From Burkholderia territorii (lineage in GTDB: Bacteria > Pseudomonadota > Gammaproteobacteria > Burkholderiales > Burkholderiaceae): a stretch of 64,000 bases of DNA. Within the stretch, counting starts at the first letter, position 1; each line of letters opens with the position of its first letter. Location of the stretch: the NCBI RefSeq assembly GCF_902833055.1, contig NZ_CADFEJ010000006.1, forward strand, positions 124,001-188,000, given 5' to 3'. Below the pieces are notes generated by a model. The model searched no databases and was not told the origin of the DNA. It saw only the letters and a program-made list of their open reading frames with translations. The translations under genes were made by a program, and so were the position numbers. Of the stretch, positions 33,066 through 41,773 are shown piece after piece.

Positions 33066-34244
33066 ATGACCGAAGCCGTAATCGTATCGACCGCCCGCAC
33101 GCCGCTCGCGAAGTCGTGGCGTGGCGCATTCAACATGACGCACGGCGCGACGCTCGGCGGCCACGTGGTCGCGGCCGCGCTCGAACGCGCGAAGCTCGAC
33201 CCCGCGCGCATCGAGGACGTGATCATGGGCTGCGCAAACCCCGAAGGCGCGACCGGCGCGAACATCGCACGGCAGATCGCGCTGCGCGCGGGGCTGCCGG
33301 TGAGCGTGCCGGGGATGACGGTGAACCGTTTCTGTTCGTCAGGACTGCAGACCATCGCGCTCGCCGCGCAACGGATCATCGCGGGCGAGGGCGACGTGTA
33401 CGTCGCCGGCGGCGTCGAATCGATCTCGTGCGTGCAGAACGAGATGAACCGGCACATGATCCAGGAGAGCTGGCTCGTCGAGCACAAGCCCGAGATCTAC
33501 TGGAACATGCTGCAGACGGCGGAAAACGTCGCGAAGCGCTACGGGATCGCGAAGGAGCGGCAGGACGAGTACGGCGTGCAGTCGCAACTGCGCGCCGCGG
33601 CCGCGCAGGAAGCGGGCCGCTTCGCCGACGAGATCGTGCCGATCACCGTTCGTGCGGGCATTGCCGACAAGGCGACGGGCCGGCTGTCCACGCAGGAGGT
33701 GACGGTATCGGCCGACGAAGGCATCCGGCCCGACACGACGCTCGATGGCGTGTCGAAGATCCGTTCGGCCGTGCCGGGCGGCGTGATTACCGCGGGCAAC
33801 GCGAGCCAGTTCTCCGACGGCGCGTCGGCGTGCGTCGTGATGAACGCCGATGTTGCCCAGCGCGAAGGGCTGCAGCCGCTCGGCGTGTTCCGCGGTTTCG
33901 CGGTGGCCGGCTGCGAGCCGGACGAGATGGGCATCGGCCCGGTGTTCGCGGTGCCGAAGCTGCTGAAGCAGGCCGGGCTGAAGGTCGACGACATCGGCCT
34001 GTGGGAGCTCAACGAAGCGTTCGCGGTACAGGTGCTGTACTGCCGCGATACGATCGGGATTCCTGACGAGCGCCTGAACGTGAACGGCGGGGCGATCGCG
34101 GTCGGTCACCCGTACGGCGTGTCGGGGGCGCGCCTGACGGGTCATGCGCTGATCGAAGGCAAGCGGCGCGGCGTGAAGTACGTGGTCGTCACGATGTGCA
34201 TCGGCGGCGGGCAGGGCGCCGCCGGGTTGTTCGAAATCGTCTGA
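33066..34244 (+). CDS. acetyl-CoA acyltransferase (thiolase)
   Basis: 392 residues, typical thiolase. The nucleophile is Cys90 in [15 protein letters not shown], the general base is His348 in [20 protein letters not shown], and the second Cys is C378 in [15 protein letters not shown]. Either degradative beta-oxidation thiolase or acetoacetyl-CoA thiolase; the FadB-like and ligase neighbours favour the former. ATG at 33066 follows an AAGGAG site. Confidence 0.92.
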   Translation: MTEAVIVSTARTPLAKSWRGAFNMTHGATLGGHVVAAALERAKLDPARIEDVIMGCANPEGATGANIARQIALRAGLPVSVPGMTVNRFCSSGLQTIALAAQRIIAGEGDVYVAGGVESISCVQNEMNRHMIQESWLVEHKPEIYWNMLQTAENVAKRYGIAKERQDEYGVQSQLRAAAAQEAGRFADEIVPITVRAGIADKATGRLSTQEVTVSADEGIRPDTTLDGVSKIRSAVPGGVITAGNASQFSDGASACVVMNADVAQREGLQPLGVFRGFAVAGCEPDEMGIGPVFAVPKLLKQAGLKVDDIGLWELNEAFAVQVLYCRDTIGIPDERLNVNGGAIAVGHPYGVSGARLTGHALIEGKRRGVKYVVVTMCIGGGQGAAGLFEIV

Positions 34245-34539
34245 CTTTTTTGCCCGCCGACGGCCACCGCCCGCATTGACCCAAGCGGCGGCCGTCGCTT
34301 GCGATTCGAAAGGATCGGGAGGCAAACGGCGCCGGTTCGATGCTGCCGTTTCCCCTTACTTGTCAAACGAATTGCCGCACCTATACTTGCTCTGACATTT
34401 GCCTTTCGGCGGGATGGGGCAACGCGTGCGTCGTACCGGCGTACGTGATGCGTTTCCGGTAGCCGGCGCAGTGGATGCATGCGCGCACATTTGGCGCCGT
34501 AAACGTTCGAACCACGCAGCAGACCGAACGGGGACCGAA

Positions 34540-35940
34540 TTGAGCACGACCTATGCAGCCGGGGAACCGCCGCGCGTCGTCACCGCGGCCGCGAGGCTCT
34601 ATGCGAGATGCCTGCTGGTCGGCTTCGCATTGCTGCCCGCCTATCTGATCGCCTATCTGTGGCTCTTCAGCGACCCGCACGTCGTGTTCGAGAGCCACGC
34701 CTTCCATGAAATCGCCATCGCCGCCGCGACCCTCGAAGGCGCATTCGTCACCTATGTGACGTGGGTGTGCTACCGATCGTCCGGCGAACCGCTGCTGCGC
34801 TGGCTGACGCTCGGCTTCCTGGGCTTCGCGATGATCTATGCGCTGCACGGTGTCTTCACCGGCATGGCGCACCACAACATCTGGCTGTTCCTGCTGTACG
34901 GGCCTGCGTCGCGCCTCGTGATGTCGATCCTGCTGCTGACGGGCCTGCTGTCGTATTCGCAGCCGCCCGATCGCGTCGAGAAGCGTACGCGCGTGCGAAC
35001 GTGGCTGCCGTGGATCGTGTCGTTCCTCGTCATCAACGTGGCGGTCGCCTACATCGCGTATTCGCCGGTCGCGGGCGCGCTGGGCACGCGATTGTCGATG
35101 GAAGGCGGCGCGCTGGTGTTTTCGCTGCTCAACGTCGGCCTGCTGCTGGCGCGGCGCATCCGATCGCCGTTGATGGTGATCTACGGGATGTCGATCATGG
35201 CATTCGCGCTGTCGTCGCTCGCGTTCATCCTCGGCAAGCCCTGGAACCACATGTGGTGGCTTGCGCATGCGATCTTCGCGGGCGGGTTCTTCCTGCTCAG
35301 CTACGGTGTCGTGCAGGCGCTGCAGACGACGCGTTCGTTCTCGGCGATCTACAGTCAGCAAGACCTGATGAGCCGGCTGTCGGAATCGATGGCGCGCACC
35401 GAGAGTGCGCTGCAGGAGTTGCGGCGCACGAACCAGAAGCTCGAATACATGGCCGCGACCGATCCGATGACGGGCGCGTCCAACCGCCGTCAGTTCATCG
35501 CGCAGGTCGAGCGCGAGATCGTGCGCGCGGAGCGCGACGGCACGCCGTTTTGCCTGCTCGCGCTCGATCTCGACAACTTCAAGAACATCAACGACGCGTA
35601 TGGACACCAGATCGGCGACGAGGTGCTGCGCGGCGTCGTGCGCCAGTGTCTCGAGGCCATTCGTCCGGCCGGTGCGCTCGCGCGGGTCGGCGGCGAGGAG
35701 TTCATGGCGCTGTTGCCCGAGATGCCGCTCGAAGGCGCGCGCATGACGGCCGAGCGCGTGCGTTCGTCGATCGCGAGTTCGCCGTTCGGGCTGGATTTCA
35801 AGCGCGTGCAGGTGACGGTCAGCGTCGGCGTTGCGCAGTACGGCGTCGATGGAAGCACGGTCGATGCGTTGCTGCGGGCGGTCGATGAACGGCTGTATCA
35901 GGCGAAGCGCGACGGACGCAATCGCGTGGTCGCGCATTGA
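34540..35940 (+). CDS. membrane-bound diguanylate cyclase (GGDEF)
   Basis: 466 residues from a TTG start at 34540, chosen because GGGGA lies six bases before it; upstream in-frame starts (TTG 34399, ATG 34414) are possible. About seven hydrophobic segments (residues 20-270) form an integral-membrane sensor, followed by a short coiled coil and a GGDEF domain (about 295-460) with DPMTGASNRRQF and active-site GGEEF near 384. It makes c-di-GMP from GTP. The position of the inhibitory I-site (RxxD) reads RPAG, so product inhibition through the classical site is probably absent. Confidence 0.87.
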   Translation: MSTTYAAGEPPRVVTAAARLYARCLLVGFALLPAYLIAYLWLFSDPHVVFESHAFHEIAIAAATLEGAFVTYVTWVCYRSSGEPLLRWLTLGFLGFAMIYALHGVFTGMAHHNIWLFLLYGPASRLVMSILLLTGLLSYSQPPDRVEKRTRVRTWLPWIVSFLVINVAVAYIAYSPVAGALGTRLSMEGGALVFSLLNVGLLLARRIRSPLMVIYGMSIMAFALSSLAFILGKPWNHMWWLAHAIFAGGFFLLSYGVVQALQTTRSFSAIYSQQDLMSRLSESMARTESALQELRRTNQKLEYMAATDPMTGASNRRQFIAQVEREIVRAERDGTPFCLLALDLDNFKNINDAYGHQIGDEVLRGVVRQCLEAIRPAGALARVGGEEFMALLPEMPLEGARMTAERVRSSIASSPFGLDFKRVQVTVSVGVAQYGVDGSTVDALLRAVDERLYQAKRDGRNRVVAH

Positions 35941-36032
35941 CGCGCGGCGGCCGCGCGTTGTGACCATGTGGCGCGCAGTCGTCACGCAATAGCGCGACGC
36001 GCGCGCTGTGTCCGTCTCGCATATACCGCAAT

Positions 36033-36066
36033 GAAGCCCCGCACGAGCATGAGCGCGCGGGGCTTT
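36033..36066. terminator. bidirectional hairpin between the GGDEF gene and the lipoprotein gene
   Basis: AAGCCCCGC (36034-36042) pairs with GCGGGGCTT (36057-36065) between two convergent genes. Confidence 0.65.
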
Positions 36067-36082
36067 CCTCTCACCGCACCGG

Positions 36083-38230
36083 CTATCGCGACGCGATCGC
36101 CGCCGCATGTTGCGGCTGCGTGTCCTGCATCCGCTGCGACGCTTGCCACCAGTACTTGCCCGCGCGCAGCTGCGGATCGCGAATCGCGAGATACGTCGTA
36201 CTCCAAAGCTGTGCCGCGTTGGCCTCGGTCGCATCCGCGCTGCGGGTGCCGAATGCATCGGTCTGGTACTGACCGTTCACGTACGACCAGGTCCACATCT
36301 CCGACGTGCGCATGTCGCGTCCGTTCGAAATCACCTGCCAGATCTTCTGCCGTGCCTGCGTCAGCAGCGTGCGCGTCGTGTCCGACAGATCCTGGCGCGC
36401 GAGCTGGCGGTCGAGCCCGGCGACCCACATCGCCTGCTGCCATGACCAGATGACCGTGCCGTGATAGGCGGAACTGGTGAACTTGGGCCAGAGCGCCTGG
36501 TTCGCATACGCGGGGTTCGCGATCAGCATCCCGACATCGGTGACGAGCCCGGTCGGGAACGGCCGCGTGACGTCGGTGACGATCCGCTGGAGCTGGTCGT
36601 CCGGCGGTGTGCCGAACAGCAGCGCGAAGCCGCCGTCGGAATTCATCACCGGGATCGGCGTGCCTTGCTCGTCGAGCGACAGCGCGTAGAACGTCAGCGG
36701 CGCGCTCGGCGCGGTACCGGCCGGCACACCGGCAGACGGCGCATAGGCCGAGACGTCGGCCGCCGCCTGCGCGGCCGGCACGCTTACCTGGAACAGCGGC
36801 GGCGCCTGCTGCTCCCAGGTGGCCGCTTCGGTGGCCGTGTTCGCGAGCGTTGCGCGTTGGCCGGCGTCCAGATAAGGATCGAGCAGGCCGCGCGCGAGGA
36901 ACGCATTCGCCGCACGCAGCGCGGCCGGCACGAGCACCGCATTCACGTCGTACGGATAGACGCCGCCGCCGAGCCCGTCGGTGCTGTCGCGCCAGTTGCC
37001 GACGATCTCGCCGGGCCGCAGGTGGATCAGGTTCGCGACCGACGGCTGCTGTGCAAACGGCTGCGCGGTCGCCGCGACGTGCAGCAGGTTGACGACGAGC
37101 CGGCTGCCGTTCGTCTGGCCGTCGGCGCCGCGTTGCGCGAGATAGGCGGCCGCGCGCGCCTGGCCGCGCGTGTCGTCGATCAGCCAGGCTGCCGCGATCG
37201 GCGCGAGCAGGTAGTCGCTGTCGATCATCTTGTAATCGTAGGTCGGCGTTGCATCGTTCGGGCGGCCGTGCTTCGCGTTGTCGACCAGCGCGAATTCACC
37301 GATGTCTTCCTCGTGCGCGACCTTGCCGTCGTTCGACAGGCGACTCAGCACCGACGTCAGGCCGGCCTCGATCGCCGCAGGCTCGAGCACCGGCATCAGC
37401 ATGCGCACCGAGATCAGCGTGTCGCGGCCGAAGTAGGTGTCGTATTGCCACGAGCCGGCCAGCAGCTTGTCGTGGAAGCTCAGGAATTCGAGCACGTTCT
37501 GGCTGACCGGGTCGGGATTCACGGACGGCGCGAGCAGGTCCGCGCGCAGGATCGGCGACAACGGCGTCTCGCCCGACAGCGCGTCGACGTGCAGTTTCAG
37601 CGTACGTGCGCCGGCCGCCGCGCGCAGCACGAGCTTGCCGCCCGCGGCGGTCGCGATGCTGCCGCCGTCGCGCAGCGTGATGCGCAGCATCTGGCCAGGC
37701 GCGCCGTCGATCCGGTCGCGCTGCCACTGCACGGCGCTACCCTGGATCGTCGGGGCGGTGACGATCTCCGGCGGAATCGTCGCGCCGCCGTTGAAATCGC
37801 GCAGGAAGCGCACGCTACCGAGCAGGCCCTGGCGGATCGTCAGCGTGTCGGTGTCGACCGAGACGTCGGCGCCGATGCCGTAGAGCGGACGACCGTGCGT
37901 ATCGGGCGCCGACAGCGGGGACGGCGACGTGTCGAGGTTCCAGTTCACCGGCTGGGCGGTGTCGTCGAACCACATCCCGGTGCCGCTGTTGCCGGCCGGG
38001 AACACCACGAGCAGACGCGGTTTCGTCGACGAGCGCACCAGCAGGTGCGCGGCGACCTTGTCCTGCCGGTAGAACGCGTTGATCTGCCCGCCGGTGTCCA
38101 TGCGGAACGACAGTGCGGCGCTGTTCGACGGCGTGCTGCTCGACTGGACGTCGTCGTCGTTGCAGGCGGAAAGCAGGCCGGCGCAGACGAATCCGAGACA
38201 CAGCGATTTCGTGAAGCGGTGCATGTTCAT
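36083..38230 (-). CDS. lipoprotein with six-hairpin-glycosidase-like sequence
   Basis: 715 residues. Lipoprotein signal with lipobox LLSAC (Cys23). The centre and C terminus look like an (alpha/alpha)6 glycosidase of the glycogen-debranching/GH-type superfamily: SWQYDTYFGRDTLISVRMLM, AHEEDIGEF, TYDYKMIDSDYLLAPIAAAW, TVIWSWQQAMWVAGLDRQL and EMWTWSYVNGQYQTDAFGTR. I infer an envelope-anchored carbohydrate-active or structural protein; substrate unknown. It stands alone: convergent with the GGDEF gene and preceded by an AT-rich leader. Confidence 0.7.
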   Translation of the reverse strand: MNMHRFTKSLCLGFVCAGLLSACNDDDVQSSSTPSNSAALSFRMDTGGQINAFYRQDKVAAHLLVRSSTKPRLLVVFPAGNSGTGMWFDDTAQPVNWNLDTSPSPLSAPDTHGRPLYGIGADVSVDTDTLTIRQGLLGSVRFLRDFNGGATIPPEIVTAPTIQGSAVQWQRDRIDGAPGQMLRITLRDGGSIATAAGGKLVLRAAAGARTLKLHVDALSGETPLSPILRADLLAPSVNPDPVSQNVLEFLSFHDKLLAGSWQYDTYFGRDTLISVRMLMPVLEPAAIEAGLTSVLSRLSNDGKVAHEEDIGEFALVDNAKHGRPNDATPTYDYKMIDSDYLLAPIAAAWLIDDTRGQARAAAYLAQRGADGQTNGSRLVVNLLHVAATAQPFAQQPSVANLIHLRPGEIVGNWRDSTDGLGGGVYPYDVNAVLVPAALRAANAFLARGLLDPYLDAGQRATLANTATEAATWEQQAPPLFQVSVPAAQAAADVSAYAPSAGVPAGTAPSAPLTFYALSLDEQGTPIPVMNSDGGFALLFGTPPDDQLQRIVTDVTRPFPTGLVTDVGMLIANPAYANQALWPKFTSSAYHGTVIWSWQQAMWVAGLDRQLARQDLSDTTRTLLTQARQKIWQVISNGRDMRTSEMWTWSYVNGQYQTDAFGTRSADATEANAAQLWSTTYLAIRDPQLRAGKYWWQASQRMQDTQPQHAAAIASR

Positions 38231-38769
38231 GACGACCCTCCTGATGAATGTATTTTTATCGGAATGCTCGAACGGAGCGGGTGATTCGATCGCTTTTGTG
38301 TTGTGTCGCGGGCATTCTGAAAATGCCCTGGATTAATCGTGACGTGACGCACGGCGGCGAATTGAACGGCTTTTAATCGAATGCCGATCAATGCCGAAAA
38401 TTGAACGTAAAAGGACGCGCCGCCCGTTGTGATGCGGGTGCAGTCAGTGCAGAACGCGCTTCGTGCAGACGAGGGGCGACGTTCGTGCGGTGCTGAAAAT
38501 CAAGATGAAATATGGTGTATGCGATTCTAAATTTCGATGAAAGCCGAAGTCAATGATGTCTTGCCGGGTTTTGAATATCCAATTCTTCGTTAATCGTAAT
38601 TATTACCCGGCGGATCGGTAAAACCTGCGAATATTAAAATATCAATGACGAATCCGGATAGCGAGCGATCGAATGGTTCGTGATAGCGCTTCAATTGGCC
38701 AAGGGTCCAGCAATACGCGTTCCTGCCAGTCGGCCGGGGACTAGATGGCGTTGCGTCCGAACAGCAATC
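38231..38769. other. AT-rich non-coding stretch left of the island
   Basis: No gene is visible. From about 38240 to 38690 the base composition is clearly AT-richer than the flanks (many ATTA/TTAA stretches), unlike ordinary intergenic DNA here. It holds the promoter region of the lipoprotein gene and may be debris of an earlier insertion, since it leads into the integrase scar at 38770-38871. Confidence 0.5.
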
Positions 38770-38871
38770 AATACGGCCTGTCCGTTGCGTGATCGCACAT
38801 CGGCGTCATCAAGTTTGGTAGGCTTGGTGGCTGCCGCCGTTTCCCCGGATCGCGTCGTCGAATATCGATGC
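38770..38871 (-). pseudogene. decayed N-terminal remnant of a tyrosine integrase
   Basis: On the minus strand the stretch around KPTKL (38800-38825) matches the start of the island integrase (MPLTDIKIRQAKAGDKPTKL) at a constant offset of about 16,680 bp, and the similarity continues at nucleotide level through 38870-38910 up to the att repeat at 39047. The integrase GTG start is replaced and the frame is broken; nothing of the rest of the gene remains. I infer the scar of an earlier element of the same family inserted at the same site. Confidence 0.6.
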
Positions 38872-39046
38872 AGTGAAAAATCGCGTATCGTCGTCGGAAC
38901 GACTGGACGACGGTCGATATTCGGCTTGTTTCGTCCCGGCTCGCCCGCACCCGCGGGTAACAGCGGAGACCGACCACACACACGGCGCGACGCCCGCTGC
39001 GCTTGCGGCGCGCCGGCGGCGCGCACGCCAACGAACAGGAGCAACG

Positions 39047-39079
39047 GAAGTGATCAGACATATCGTCATGTGGAAGCTG
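39047..39079 (+). repeat. attL: left direct repeat of the island
   Basis: Identical to 55727-55759; the similarity extends left with three mismatches to 39031. It contains a GTG at 39050 that opens VIRHIVMWKL and then hits a TGA at 39092 (14 codons): the stranded start of the Dabb gene. Confidence 0.9.
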
Positions 39080-39094
39080 CATTGGCCGTCGTGA
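39050..39094 (+). pseudogene. stranded 5' fragment of the Dabb gene
   Basis: GTG at 39050 encodes the first ten residues of the Dabb protein (VIRHIVMWKL), then diverges into island DNA (HWPS) and stops at 39094. It keeps the ribosome site AGGAGC. This is the piece left behind by insertion of the island. Confidence 0.8.
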
Positions 39095-39380
39095 CAATAA
39101 ACTATTGATTGTTAAATGGTTTGGTAACGGAGGAGGTGTTTGATACCCCCTCTGATACCCTCTTTTTCACGTGCTGGGACAACTGGCCGCAGCGCGACCT
39201 TGGACAATGAGCCATTCCGTGGGATTCGTCGCCATCCCGGGCGGTGGTTCTTGATGGCGATGGACAGCTACCGGCCAACATCGGACGGTCGACGTTCCTA
39301 TGAGAATTGTCGACAATTTCGATATTGCGAAGACGGCTACAGAGGGGGGGCGATCCCCTTGGAGGCGGTGTGCGTCGTGA
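39080..39380. other. left end of the island, no clear gene
   Basis: About 300 bp without a supported gene. Two tandem GATACCC(C/T)(C)T copies (39142-39151 and 39154-39163) resemble sites near the integrase at the right end. Open frames here overlap on both strands and lack ribosome sites or conserved residues. Confidence 0.5.
39142..39163 (+). repeat. putative integrase arm sites, left end
   Basis: Two direct copies, GATACCCCCT and GATACCCTCT, lie 63 bp inside the left att core. The right end carries GGGGGTATC at 55561, TGATCCCCCCT at 55589 and TGTACCCCCT at 55601. Repeated motifs on the inner side of both cores are what arm-type integrase sites look like; assignment is inference. Confidence 0.45.
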
Positions 39381-39671
39381 TTAAGGCTGCTGCGCAGTGA
39401 ACCGCGCATGCAGTGACCAGTAATGTGCGCACTTCTCATCCATGTCGGCCCACGCGGTGACCAGCGCCGCGCGATGCGCCTCGGAGTACCGATTAAATTG
39501 CGCCTGGGCCTCGTCCAGCGTATGGCCAGTCTTGCGCAGTGAGGTAATGAGTGATTGGCGGCTCGCTGAGAGCTGGCCCCAATTGAGCTGCTCAAGACGA
39601 GACTTCTCTTCCGCAACCTCCCACGCTTCAAGTGCTTGGTCCAGCTGCTCCTTCGTTACCGTTGCCGTCAT
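39381..39671 (-). CDS. hypothetical protein, helical/coiled-coil
   Basis: 96 residues from ATG 39671 (MTATVTKEQLDQALEAWEVA). Highly charged and mostly helical, with heptad-like spacing; no signal peptide, membrane segment or catalytic motif. Not recognised. The frame is open to 39728, but the ATG at 39671 follows a purine-rich AAGAGA stretch. Codon use is Burkholderia-like. It is the first gene inside the left end of the island. Confidence 0.6.
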   Translation of the reverse strand: MTATVTKEQLDQALEAWEVAEEKSRLEQLNWGQLSASRQSLITSLRKTGHTLDEAQAQFNRYSEAHRAALVTAWADMDEKCAHYWSLHARFTAQQP

Positions 39672-39891
39672 ACCGATCTCTTGCTGTAATGTGATTGATG
39701 TTACGCGTAGGGTAGCGAGTTCTAGCACGGCTCAGCAGCAGCCAAGCATTGAACGAGCCAGAGGCTGCGTCTTGCAAAGAAAGCGCCGCTCCAATGCTCT
39801 TCTTGCACCCCGACCGCAAGTTCGGCACAGGCGGGTGCCATGCCGGCCCATACGGCCCAGCGCGCAAACGCGGAATTTTCCAGTGCGCGGA

Positions 39892-40707
39892 TCACTTGCG
39901 CCGCACTGCCGACGGTGCGCCAGCCCAGGCGCCCGAGTCGCGATCAACTCCGGGAACGTAGGGGTGCTTCAGGAAGGGTACACGCGAGACGATTGTCGTA
40001 TGTTCGATGATCTTCCTGAGCTGAGCGTTCATCCATTCGCCGACCACGTTGATATTGCGCCGCTCGTCACGCGACCAGTCGGGAAATTCCGGGAAGATGC
40101 CCTTGAAATTGTCCCAGCGCGAGGGCGGTTCGTAGTTCTTGCGCGAAATGAACGTGTCCATGTGCCAGGTCGCACCGCCATCGGAAATTGAGCCCACAAA
40201 GAGGCCGTCGCGTACCGGCACCGCGCACTGCTGCCATTGCTCACGCACACCAACCGTCATGAGGGGGATCGCACTGCCAAAGGCTTGGCTTAGGTGCTCG
40301 TGCATATCCTCGAAGCTCCGGCTTGCAGTGCGCTGCATGCAGCGCTCGATGGCGTGCCGCGACATCCTTAGCGGCTCATAGAACATGTACCGCTTCTCGA
40401 TGAGCCGCATCACCAGGTGCAGCCAGTGAAATCCCGCTTCAACATTGCCCGCGACAATGGAGGCAATGAGCGTGGATTCACCCTCCTGCACCGCGACGTA
40501 GCCGGTCATGCCTATCGCTTCGAGCGGCAGCAGAACGTGATCGATCGCGTAGTGCTCCAAGGCCCTGCGCTCCAGGCCGGCGGGCGGTGGCGGTACAGCC
40601 TCGATGAGGCGCTGAATTTCTTGCTTGAAGCGAGCGGGATCGAGATCCGATCTGTTGCTCAGGCTGGTTTCGGTGATGCTTCTTGCGACGCGTCTATCGG
40701 TCAGCAT
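39892..40707 (-). CDS. hypothetical protein
   Basis: 271 residues, soluble, no signal or membrane segment. Not recognised as a whole. Residues near 115-175 read MSRHAIERCMQRTASRSFED and later ATWHMDTFISRKNY; the His-Ala-x-x-Arg-x3-R pattern recalls DUF4258/BrnT-like RNase folds, but this is a weak resemblance. Lies downstream of the cyclase pair on the same strand, 312 bp apart, so it is probably not part of that operon. Confidence 0.6.
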   Translation of the reverse strand: MLTDRRVARSITETSLSNRSDLDPARFKQEIQRLIEAVPPPPAGLERRALEHYAIDHVLLPLEAIGMTGYVAVQEGESTLIASIVAGNVEAGFHWLHLVMRLIEKRYMFYEPLRMSRHAIERCMQRTASRSFEDMHEHLSQAFGSAIPLMTVGVREQWQQCAVPVRDGLFVGSISDGGATWHMDTFISRKNYEPPSRWDNFKGIFPEFPDWSRDERRNINVVGEWMNAQLRKIIEHTTIVSRVPFLKHPYVPGVDRDSGAWAGAPSAVRRK

Positions 40708-41019
40708 GCGCGTTTCCAGTCGCCATGTGCGCGTTCGTAAGTGTTAATCGACATGAACAGGTCTCCCGTTGTCCATTAGGGAAGGAGAATTCTGAGGTTG
40801 TGACGATGCAGCCAACTGCGATCGCGGTGGGGTGACAGGGCTGCACGGGGTTAGGAGCGCCTCCTTGAGCAATAAATGGACCGCAAATGTGCCACAAACG
40901 GGCGGCAGACGGTTCACATGTGGGCATCGTTGAGTCCGCAACGTCAATCCACCGTTTATAACTGCCGTTCTCCCGTCAAGAAGGGCAACATGGACCACAA
41001 CGTGAAGGTTTTCGACTTG
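40708..41019. other. intergenic 312 bp, no supported gene
   Basis: Two overlapping minus-strand frames (40694-40927 and 40744-40998) lack ribosome sites and recognisable residues. It probably holds the end of the cyclase transcript and the promoter of the next gene. Confidence 0.4.
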
Positions 41020-41763
41020 CTATATGAGGTGGATTCGTGACTGAGTTGACGCTTCGCTCGGTAACCGTCTGCTGTACCTGGTCCGGTAGTGCGTCCTCCC
41101 TGTGTTGTTGTATGGACCCTCCCACATGAATTCATTCGCAGATCCGAGTTTTGAAACGTTGGACTTGAGAAGTGAGAATGCGTTTTCCGTAATTCGAGTC
41201 GAAAAATCATTATCAAGCCCAGAAAAACTATTCAGCTTTGCTGCATAATTTGCTGCTGGGCCGACCCAAGTAAGTTCCCCTGCGTTCCTGACGCCAACTT
41301 TAACGGCGAGGACGGACCCGCTATCGATTCCTACGGTATGTTTCATCTGGCGATGGGTTGTGCCGTATTGGGCGAGGAAAGTTGGATTAATTATTTCATG
41401 TACTGCGTAATTCAATTCAAGGGCGGTTGATACTGCATCGTCCGCCTGGAGTTCCCCGATGTATACACCCATTACTCGATCGCCATCGTAAGCTTGAATG
41501 TTTCCGTTGTGCCTGCGAATGAGTTGTGACGCGCAATGTAGGAAGGCCTTGTAGTACTCGGCCGCCAAAATATCCGCAATCGAATCGACCATCTGTGTTG
41601 AGCCAGCGAGATCCGCGTATAACACGGTCACGTTAAGCCGCGAGCCGGAATTTCCAAAAGTTAGAGTCGTTTCGTCTGGGATGGCTGTCGCGTTCGGAAT
41701 TCCGTTCCAGGACATTTGTACGAGATCTTGCACCTTCGATTGCAGGTCTTCTTTGATGCCCAC
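41020..41763 (-). CDS. class III nucleotide cyclase, Pycsar-type PycC candidate
   Basis: 247 residues from the GTG at 41763 (GAGGGG site six bases before). The catalytic domain carries the two metal Asp residues, D51 in VTVLYADLAGSTQMVD and D95 in AYDGDRVMGVYIG, and the transition-state Asn172 in GPAANYAAKLNSF; the residue usually Arg at N+4 is Lys176. In Pycsar systems such a stand-alone cyclase answers phage infection by making cCMP or cUMP, which opens a membrane effector. The call rests on the combination with the DUF5706-type membrane protein directly upstream (10-bp gap). Purine cyclase activity cannot be excluded from sequence alone. Confidence 0.8.
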   Translation of the reverse strand: MGIKEDLQSKVQDLVQMSWNGIPNATAIPDETTLTFGNSGSRLNVTVLYADLAGSTQMVDSIADILAAEYYKAFLHCASQLIRRHNGNIQAYDGDRVMGVYIGELQADDAVSTALELNYAVHEIINPTFLAQYGTTHRQMKHTVGIDSGSVLAVKVGVRNAGELTWVGPAANYAAKLNSFSGLDNDFSTRITENAFSLLKSNVSKLGSANEFMWEGPYNNTGRTHYRTRYSRRLPSEASTQSRIHLI

Positions 41764-41773
41764 TGTTGTCCCC

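Noticed and set aside
39140..39400. 86-codon frame at the left end of the island
   Set aside because: No ribosome site, overlaps repeats, and overlaps an opposite-strand frame equally long.
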